NCBI GenBank assembly: GCA_009920585.1
Contig: RFZT01000174.1
Span: 1 to 5,381, forward strand
DNA length: 5,381 bases
Reading direction: 5' to 3'
Source of the DNA: a bacterium
Lineage (GTDB): Bacteria > Verrucomicrobiota > Verrucomicrobiia > Chthoniobacterales > Terrimicrobiaceae
Made by a program: the position numbers and the translations under genes. Positions 1-4,463 of the stretch are shown here, piece after piece; positions within the stretch are counted from its first letter, which is position 1, and each line of letters begins with the position of its first letter. The notes under the pieces are model-generated. The model was not told the DNA's origin. It saw nothing but the letters and a program-made list of their open reading frames with translations, and did not search any database.

Positions 1-1227
1 GTTTTTGGGAACAATTCTCCAGATTTCATGGTACGCTACTATCCTGGTACGAGTGGTTGGGACGGTTCACCTTGGCTCTCAAACGTAACCCCGATCGGGA
101 ACTGGAACTCGGGTCTGTATAAAACGACTAATGGTTTCCGTGCTGTAGGAACGATCGGGCGGGCTCTTTTTAACAACGACTTAGGAGGGCAGATAGATAT
201 TTCTGTGAACCGAAATGGCATCGCAACAGGCGCAATCAGGATGGTAGGGAAAAATGGGGCCGTAGTTACCCATCGTTTTATCAAAGGGCTTGACGATGAG
301 GGGGCATTGAGTGTGGCTATTCTGCGTCGAGGAGAGAGCGATCTACTTGTGAATCTTGCCTTAGATGTTTCGCTAGCGCCAAGGCAGTTTACATTTATGG
401 CAAGCAGCGAAAACACCCTTAGCGCGGGAGATGATGTCGCACCGATCAATGCGAATTCGGTGCCATGGAATTCCAAAAACCCCGCCACGGCGTATGGGGG
501 CTTCTACACGGTGGGGCTAGAAACCGATGCGGCTGATTTAGTATCAATGCATGGCGGCACAGAGCCTGTGGTCTCGCCGGGTTATGGATTTTTGTCGCTT
601 AATGTCACGCCGGCAACCGGCGCATTGCGGTTTGCTGGGGTGCTTGCTGATGGTACTAAGGTCACTGGGTCAAGTGTAGTGCGAGGGGATGGAGGGGTTC
701 CTCTGTGGATTCCACTGTATGCCATAAAGGGTATGCTTTTTGGCGATATGTTGATTTCCAAATTATCGGGTAAGCCAGTGACAGCACATCTGAGTTGGAG
801 CAAGCCTCTCGGCGTGCCTCGTTCCCCAAATCGTTATGGTTTCACAGATGTGAATCTGACCGCAATAGCAGGAAGCGGAGCCTTCAGCGCGCCGGCGATG
901 GCGCTCTTTAACAACCTCTCGCTCAACTTTAGTGCGGGCAACTGGTCCTCCAACTCGGCAAACATCCCGAACTTTTCGCAAGGGTTCCAGTTGGGGATGA
1001 GCCAGATCACTCCCAAGTCGCCTTTGGTTAACAATGTGAAGCCCATTTGGAATCGCCGCACGGGTCTTTTCCTAGGAACGTTTAAAGATTCGCAATCGCG
1101 CCTTGGCCGCTTTCAGGGAGTGATGCTTAACAATGGGGTCGATCCTTTGAAGCTTCGCGGCAACTTCCAGCTTCCGAACACGGCAATACTGCCCACATTC
1201 TACTTGGGTGGAAGCGTGGAAAATTGA
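1..1227 (+). CDS. C-terminal part of a large, probably exported beta-rich verrucomicrobial-type protein (5' partial)
   Basis: The frame is open from base 1, so this is the C-terminal end (408 codons visible) of a longer protein; the ATG at 28 is only the first internal Met. What I see: a glycine-, serine- and asparagine-rich sequence with regularly spaced beta-type segments and no membrane helix in the visible part. Two related modules seem present. One runs around visible residues 35-130 (NSGLYKTTNGF ... GGQIDISVNRNGIATG). The clearer one is around 165-280, with YGGFYTVGLE, GYGFLSLNVTPATGALRF, GVLADGTKVTGSS, PLWIPLYAIKGMLFGDM and HLSWSKP in order. The C-terminus has a third signature, TGLFLGTF ... 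RFQGVMLN ... LRGNFQLP. I recognise this order from very long exported verrucomicrobial proteins, often annotated as Ig-like, autotransporter-like or hypothetical. Surface or secreted location is inferred; no ligand or function can be assigned. It ends with TGA at 1225-1227 and is the last gene before the gap preceding the bamD-like gene. Confidence 0.8.
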   Translation, partial: VFGNNSPDFMVRYYPGTSGWDGSPWLSNVTPIGNWNSGLYKTTNGFRAVGTIGRALFNNDLGGQIDISVNRNGIATGAIRMVGKNGAVVTHRFIKGLDDEGALSVAILRRGESDLLVNLALDVSLAPRQFTFMASSENTLSAGDDVAPINANSVPWNSKNPATAYGGFYTVGLETDAADLVSMHGGTEPVVSPGYGFLSLNVTPATGALRFAGVLADGTKVTGSSVVRGDGGVPLWIPLYAIKGMLFGDMLISKLSGKPVTAHLSWSKPLGVPRSPNRYGFTDVNLTAIAGSGAFSAPAMALFNNLSLNFSAGNWSSNSANIPNFSQGFQLGMSQITPKSPLVNNVKPIWNRRTGLFLGTFKDSQSRLGRFQGVMLNNGVDPLKLRGNFQLPNTAILPTFYLGGSVEN

Positions 1228-1241
1228 TTTGAAAGAAGATT

Positions 1242-1266
1242 GGGCGAAAAAAAAGCCCTTGAGGGC
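1242..1266. terminator. A-tract with alternative short hairpins downstream of the exported-protein gene
   Basis: GGGC (1242-1245), an A8 tract (1247-1254), GCCC (1255-1258) and GGGC (1263-1266) lie 14 nt after the stop codon at 1227. On the + strand GGGC/GCCC could pair around the A-rich loop, but no T-run follows. On the - strand the order is GCCC, TCAA loop, GGGC, then T8, which is the classic layout of a short intrinsic terminator. No - strand gene ends here, so the function is unclear: it may be a weak bidirectional terminator or simply a relic. Confidence 0.35.
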
Positions 1267-1332
1267 AAGCTCTGTGGATGTTGTCCGTGGTGGTTGTCGG
1301 GGGTGCGGAGCCAATCCTGTGTCCGCTCTTTC

Positions 1333-1360
1333 TTGACTCTGTGGCAGTAAGTCTTTTATT
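1333..1360 (+). promoter_or_regulatory. Possible sigma-70-type promoter upstream of the bamD-like gene
   Basis: TTGACT at 1333-1338 matches five of six -35 consensus bases. TTTATT at 1355-1360 is four of six for a -10, with 16 nt between them. Transcription would begin within a few bases of the ATG at 1373, giving a nearly leaderless message, which fits the lack of a Shine-Dalgarno sequence before that ATG. The match is weak and unproven. The rest of the 1228-1372 gap holds only the A-tract/hairpin and the start of an out-of-frame ORF at 1278. Confidence 0.25.
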
Positions 1361-1372
1361 TAGTCGATTTCA

Positions 1373-2515
1373 ATGTCGTTCCGAGGTCAAGTTCCCTCGC
1401 CAGCAGAAACTCCCGCCGTCCCGAATCCGAGGCAGGCCGTCAATGCGGAGACGACTTCGGATGAGCAAGTGGAATTCGACGAGGCCAAGGCGGCGGACGA
1501 TGCTGGAACCGCAGCCACAGCGCTTTCAAAATACCGTCGGTTCATCAAAAAAAATCCCGCGTCTCCGCTCGCAGTCCAAGCGCAATACCGCATCGCTGAG
1601 TTATATGAATCCGAGGGGGATGCCACCAACGCATTTGATGCTTATCAGAAATTAATCACCCAATATCCCGATACCCCGAATTTTGAGAAGGCGATCGGGC
1701 GGCAGGTTTTGATTGCAAACGAATTTCTGGGAGGCAAAAAAAATAAGATTTTCGGTTTGGAAATCGTGCCGGGTTCGGATCGCGCCGAGGGGATGTTCAC
1801 TTCCATTCTGAAAAACGCGCCCTACAGCAAAAACGCGCCCGTGGCCCAGTTCAATCTGGCCCTCACCTACGAGCGCCAAGGCAAGCTCAAGGAAGCCGCG
1901 GCCGCCTATCAGAAAGTGCTCGATACTTATCCGAATAGCTCCATCGCGGACGATGCCCTTTATCAGATCGGCTATATCTACATGATGGTCGGGGAAAGCG
2001 GAAAATCCGAAGACCTCTCGGCACTTATCACATCTAAAAACACATTTGAGGATTTCCTACTCCATTATCCGAAAAGCGAAAAGGCCGCCCAAGCCCGCGA
2101 CAATTTGAAAAAAATGTCGGAAAAAGAATCTTCCGATCTCATGGCGATCGCGAAATTCTACGATCGCTTTAAAAACTACCGCGCGGCGGCCATCTACTAC
2201 AATGATGTGATCCGCCGCTCGCCAGGCACCGAGTATGCCAATCTGGCCAAGGAACGCGTGCAGGAGTTGCGCAGCGAGGCGGGCGATGATGCCCTGCGTA
2301 CCGGTCCCGAGAAAGCTGAAACGGGAGAGAAGGCTGCTCTCCGCCGCCGCCTGCAGGCCCAGGTCGAAACAGCATCTCTCGCAGACTTCAATGGGCCACC
2401 TCGCCGCGACATCGTTCCGGATGAGTTGCCTGTTGTCAACAAGCCGAAGCTCCGCACCGGCTCTAGGGACGTGTCGCCGATGCCTTCTGTCGAGCCTGCC
2501 CTGCCTAACCCATGA
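1373..2515 (+). CDS. bamD: BamD-like TPR protein, outer-membrane beta-barrel assembly (N-terminal targeting signal not seen)
   Basis: The 380-residue product is built mainly of TPR-type helical pairs. One is around residues 46-100 (ATALSKYRRFIKKNP, then AQYRIAELYESEGD and AYQKLITQYPD); others lie around 135-190 and 191-250, where AQFNLALTYERQGKLKEAA and KVLDTYPNSS are typical. The segment from about 223 to 300 (FEDFLLHYPKSEKAAQA, then AKFYDRFKNYRAAAIYYND and SPGTEYANLA) closely resembles the last BamD repeats. BamD is normally an outer-membrane lipoprotein of the BAM complex that inserts beta-barrel proteins. A charged, proline-rich tail (300-380) is probably disordered. The start is uncertain: ATG 1373 is the first start after an in-frame stop at 1361-1363, has no clear ribosome site, and leaves no signal peptide or lipobox cysteine. 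The gene overlaps the next by ATGA. The family call is fairly firm; the exact orthology to BamD rather than another TPR protein such as CpoB is less so. Confidence 0.75.
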   Translation: MSFRGQVPSPAETPAVPNPRQAVNAETTSDEQVEFDEAKAADDAGTAATALSKYRRFIKKNPASPLAVQAQYRIAELYESEGDATNAFDAYQKLITQYPDTPNFEKAIGRQVLIANEFLGGKKNKIFGLEIVPGSDRAEGMFTSILKNAPYSKNAPVAQFNLALTYERQGKLKEAAAAYQKVLDTYPNSSIADDALYQIGYIYMMVGESGKSEDLSALITSKNTFEDFLLHYPKSEKAAQARDNLKKMSEKESSDLMAIAKFYDRFKNYRAAAIYYNDVIRRSPGTEYANLAKERVQELRSEAGDDALRTGPEKAETGEKAALRRRLQAQVETASLADFNGPPRRDIVPDELPVVNKPKLRTGSRDVSPMPSVEPALPNP

Positions 2516-2925
2516 AGCCCATCCAAGCACTGCTACTTTCGTTAGTTCTCCTCGTCTCGTCCCGCATCGAAGTGCTCTTTGGAGACACGCTCGTCAAGCG
2601 ATTGCAGCAGGATGGTACCTACCAATTGGTTAATTCAGGTCAGGCTGATGCGATCCTAAGTTGCACGATCACCAACATCAGAACAAACTCGATGCGGTCG
2701 GTTATTAATAACGTTCTTGCCACTAGTGAATTCGGTTTGATTGTAGAAGCGAAATACGAAGTCACCCATCAGGTGTCAGGAGCTATTCTGATGCAGGGAA
2801 CGATTACTGGAAAGTCCTCGTTCTTCAGTGGGAATGACCTTCAAACATCCAAGCAGCAAGCCCTCTCGAACGCGGCCTTGGATCTCGCCGACAAACTCAC
2901 CGCTCAAGTCGCCGAGGGGTGGTAG
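2512..2925 (+). CDS. lptE: LptE-like LPS-assembly protein, apparently missing its lipobox and first strand
   Basis: The product has 137 residues. Residues 1-17 look like a signal peptide core (MKPIQALLLSLVLLVSS). Conserved LptE-like sequence begins at about residue 18: RIEVLFGDTLVKRLQQDGTY, then ADAILSCTITNI, a basic/Ser segment followed by NVLATSEFGLIVEAKYEV, GTITGKSSFF, LQTSKQQALSNAALDLADKL, and a closing AEGW. In the family, LptE is an outer-membrane lipoprotein that plugs the LptD barrel and helps deliver LPS to the cell surface. From memory, relatives carry a lipobox Cys, a GYxLG-like strand and some 30 further residues before the segment equivalent to RIEV. Here none of that is present and the only cysteine is internal (LSCTI). 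ATG 2512 overlaps the upstream stop (ATGA), has no strong ribosome site, and is probably translationally coupled. The family call is good; whether this allele works, or reflects an assembly deletion, is open. Confidence 0.7.
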   Translation: MKPIQALLLSLVLLVSSRIEVLFGDTLVKRLQQDGTYQLVNSGQADAILSCTITNIRTNSMRSVINNVLATSEFGLIVEAKYEVTHQVSGAILMQGTITGKSSFFSGNDLQTSKQQALSNAALDLADKLTAQVAEGW

Positions 2926-2956
2926 AATAGAGCTGCTCCGAGAGAATTCTTTTTTT
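2924..2956 (+). terminator. Weak candidate terminator after the lptE-like gene
   Basis: AGAAT (2924-2928) can pair with ATTCT (2946-2950), with a possible inner GAG/CTC pairing, and a run of seven T residues occupies 2950-2956. The stem is short and AT-rich. The T-run also belongs to the adjacent ACAGGAT repeat, where it seems to be part of the repeat itself, so termination is only a possibility. Confidence 0.2.
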
Positions 2957-2991
2957 GACAGGATTTCAGGATGAACAGGATTTACAGGAAT
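2950..2991. repeat. Dispersed T-tract + ACAGGAT tandem repeat
   Basis: A T7 tract (2950-2956) and a G are followed by four head-to-tail units: ACAGGATTT (2958-2966), CAGGATGA (2967-2974, one base short), ACAGGATTT (2975-2983) and ACAGGAAT (2984-2991). The period is 9 nt. Read on the other strand it encodes NPV/HPV-type tripeptides, and spurious small proteins made of these are common in gene calls. I recall very similar TTTTTTGACAGGATTnACAGGAT elements in intergenic regions of Verrucomicrobia and some other phyla, but cannot confirm copy number here. The units are directly abutting with no unique spacers, so it is not a CRISPR array. Its role is unknown. Confidence 0.75.
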
Positions 2992-3015
2992 GGGGTTTCG
3001 ACATGGAGTGCTCAC

Positions 3016-3105
3016 ATGAAATTAACCTGCTTTCATACGTTCGGTGCCCGCGCCTTTGGAGTTTCGCTCGCTGGCGCGTGTTTCCTTGTGCTGAACGCGG
3101 CCTAA
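3016..3105 (+). CDS. Possible small ORF (29 aa) immediately upstream of rsmI
   Basis: ATG at 3016 is preceded by GGAG at 3005-3008 with a 7-nt gap, a good ribosome-binding arrangement and better than that of any larger gene on this strand. The peptide begins MKLTCFHTF and ends with a hydrophobic GVSLAGACFLVLNAA, then TAA at 3103-3105. Only 4 nt separate this stop from the GTG of rsmI, which itself lacks a Shine-Dalgarno sequence, so a leader-peptide or translational-coupling role is possible. It may instead be a chance ORF or the remnant of a signal peptide. An alternative start at 3003 in another frame gives a 37-residue peptide overlapping rsmI. I recognise no family. Confidence 0.3.
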   Translation: MKLTCFHTFGARAFGVSLAGACFLVLNAA

Positions 3106-3109
3106 TCCC

Positions 3110-3811
3110 GTGCTGACCATCGTTCCCACCCCCATCGGCAACCGCCAAGATATCACGCTTCGTGCGATAGAGGCCTTGCAGTCTGCTGATGTCGTTGCTG
3201 CCGAGGATACCCGCCACAGCGGAATGCTCCTTCAGCACCTGGGCATCAAAAAACCCTTTGTGAGCCTCCATGAGCACAACGAGGCCGCCCGCGTCGAGGA
3301 GCTGGCCGAGCGCATGGCGTCAGGAACCAAGATCGCCTTGATCACGGATGCGGGAATGCCGGGAATTTCCGACCCCGGCCACCGCCTCATCAAAAGCTGC
3401 ATCGAGCGCGGCCTTCCCGTCACAGTTTTGCCCGGCCCGTCCGCCGTCATCACGGCGCTAGTCGGGTCTGGATTTCCGACGGATCGGTTTTTCTTCGGTG
3501 GCTTTCTTCCCGTAAAGAGCGGACGTCGCGCCAATGAGATCGCGCAAGCCGCAGCGCGGTCCGAAACGAGCATTTACTTCGAGTCGCCCCACCGGATCGA
3601 GCGCACGCTGGAAGCGCTCCACGCAGCTTGCCCCGACCGTCCAGTCTGTGTGGCCCGCGAGTTGACGAAAACTTTCGAGGAATATCGCCGTGGCTTGCCC
3701 GCCGAAGTGCTAGCCCATTTTCAGAAACATCCGCCCAAAGGAGAAATCACGCTCGTGATTTCTGCTGATGGGAAAAAAAGAAAAGCGGATGTCGAGGATC
3801 GCGAAGCATGA
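3110..3811 (+). CDS. rsmI: 16S rRNA (cytidine(1402)-2'-O)-methyltransferase RsmI
   Basis: RsmI uses SAM to methylate the 2'-hydroxyl of C1402 in the decoding centre of 16S rRNA and acts in the cytoplasm. The 233-residue product shows the tetrapyrrole-methylase fold signatures in order: TIVPTPIGN (3-11) and ITLRAIEAL at the N-terminus, AAEDTRHS (30-37), ALITDAGMPGISDPG (76-90), VTVLPGPSAVITAL (104-117), GFPTDRFFFGGFLP (121-134), IYFESPHRI (155-163), VARELTKTFEE (181-191) and GEITLV (211-216). All hallmark motifs are intact. It is shorter than the E. coli enzyme (about 286 aa) and stops soon after the catalytic domain, lacking the usual C-terminal extension. The start is GTG at 3110: an in-frame stop lies at 3092-3094, and this GTG places VPTPIGN at the expected N-terminus. 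Its stop overlaps the next start (ATGA). Confidence 0.95.
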   Translation: MLTIVPTPIGNRQDITLRAIEALQSADVVAAEDTRHSGMLLQHLGIKKPFVSLHEHNEAARVEELAERMASGTKIALITDAGMPGISDPGHRLIKSCIERGLPVTVLPGPSAVITALVGSGFPTDRFFFGGFLPVKSGRRANEIAQAAARSETSIYFESPHRIERTLEALHAACPDRPVCVARELTKTFEEYRRGLPAEVLAHFQKHPPKGEITLVISADGKKRKADVEDREA

Positions 3812-4302
3812 TTGAGGGAAGGAGGCTGCCGCCCCTTCTGCCTCATCAGCGTTGGATGCGCGTCGTTATCTTCCTCGCGGTGCTTCTGATCCTGAGCGTG
3901 TGTTATTTTTCAGGGAGTGCTTTATTCAAGTGGCCCTGTGTCTTCCACGCGGTGAGCGGTCTCCCATGCCCGCTTTGCGGGGGGACGCGCGCGGCCTGCG
4001 CGATTTTGCACGGAGATTTGAAATCCGCGCTGAGACTCAATGTCACTGCGCTCCCCGCGCTGGTCACGCTGATCGTTGGAGGAATTCTCTGTGCTTGGGA
4101 AATGCTGCGTGGAAGGCCCTTGGCGGATTGGAGCGCATTGATGCGACGGAATGCACGATGGTTTCCGCTTTTGATTCCGCTGCTGCTGGCATGGTGGATT
4201 TTGCATCTCGTCACGGCCGTGAAAGCGCCCAAGCCGGAGTTGGTAGATTTTAAAAAACCCATCGCGGCGAGGATCCGACACTGGCTCGGAAACGCACGCT
4301 AA
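3808..4302 (+). CDS. DUF2752 small membrane protein
   Basis: The product has 164 residues. The DUF2752 hallmark is clear at residues 51-78: GLPCPLCGGTRA, then a short helix with HGDLKSALRLN. Three hydrophobic segments are visible: about 19-36, 80-100 and 119-139; the CPLCGG motif lies between the first and second. The family is widespread in bacteria and has no established function; the CxxC pair could bind metal or be redox-active, but that is conjecture. ATG 3808 overlaps the rsmI stop as ATGA, suggesting coupled translation. A later ATG at 3856 would begin just before the first membrane segment and is the alternative start. The C-terminus is basic (AARIRHWLGNAR). It is the last + strand gene and converges on the RNA methyltransferase. 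Confidence 0.88.
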   Translation: MIEGRRLPPLLPHQRWMRVVIFLAVLLILSVCYFSGSALFKWPCVFHAVSGLPCPLCGGTRAACAILHGDLKSALRLNVTALPALVTLIVGGILCAWEMLRGRPLADWSALMRRNARWFPLLIPLLLAWWILHLVTAVKAPKPELVDFKKPIAARIRHWLGNAR

Positions 4303-4353
4303 TACCATTGTCCCTTTGAAATTGGACTTTGCAGCGGAAAAGGGGGGCATGCT

Positions 4354-4412
4354 GGTCTGCTTTCTCGCACCGTCCCCATCAGACCGCAGCACACAGGCGA
4401 GACGCGCTGTGC
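4354..4412. other. Inverted repeats in the gap between convergent genes
   Basis: GGTCTG (4354-4359) and CAGACC (4380-4385) form a 6-bp stem around a 20-nt loop. Next to it, GCACA (4388-4392) and TGTGC (4408-4412) flank a GCG-AGA-CGC core. Neither is followed by a T-run. They may help end transcription of the DUF2752 gene or be incidental in GC-rich sequence. No convincing gene occupies 4303-4420. Confidence 0.2.
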
Positions 4413-4420
4413 CCCTCTAC

Positions 4421-4447
4421 TAAAATCCAAAAGCAAGCGGCTTTTGG
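4421..4447 (-). terminator. Intrinsic terminator of the RlmD-like gene
   Basis: CCAAAAGC (4427-4434) and GCTTTTGG (4440-4447) form a perfect 8-bp stem with a 5-nt loop. It lies 17 nt beyond the stop codon of the - strand methyltransferase. Read on the - strand the stem is followed by ATTTTA, a short T-rich tail. On the + strand the tail is TATAA, so it would be weaker in that direction, though the same hairpin could serve the convergent + strand operon. Confidence 0.65.
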
Positions 4448-4463
4448 TATAAGCGCGCGGCGA

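Noticed and set aside
39..488. - strand ORF of 149 codons over the exported-protein gene
   Set aside because: Shadow of a + strand frame that is open from base 1 and carries recognisable module motifs.
1278..1655. + strand ORF of 125 codons upstream of and overlapping the bamD-like gene
   Set aside because: Past 1373 its product is Arg-rich and low quality, in the wrong frame over a convincing TPR gene. Only its hydrophobic start is kept, as part of a frameshift finding.
2057..2530. - strand ORF of 157 codons over the bamD-like gene
   Set aside because: Opposite-strand shadow with Arg-rich composition, no motif and no ribosome site; the + strand TPR protein explains the sequence.
2958..2991. 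CRISPR array
   Set aside because: Units are about 9 nt and abut with no unique spacers; no cas genes are nearby.
2776..3015. - strand ORF containing NPV/HPV tripeptides
   Set aside because: The tripeptides are just the translation of the ACAGGAT repeat; the rest is antisense to the lptE-like gene.
3922..4392. - strand ORF of 156 codons over the DUF2752 gene
   Set aside because: Antisense to a gene with a clear family motif and membrane segments; no recognisable features of its own.
4349..4423. 24-residue ORF after a G-rich run, starting MLVCFLAPSP
   Set aside because: The G-run lies almost on the ATG, the peptide has no family features, and it sits between convergent genes among inverted repeats; too weak to call.
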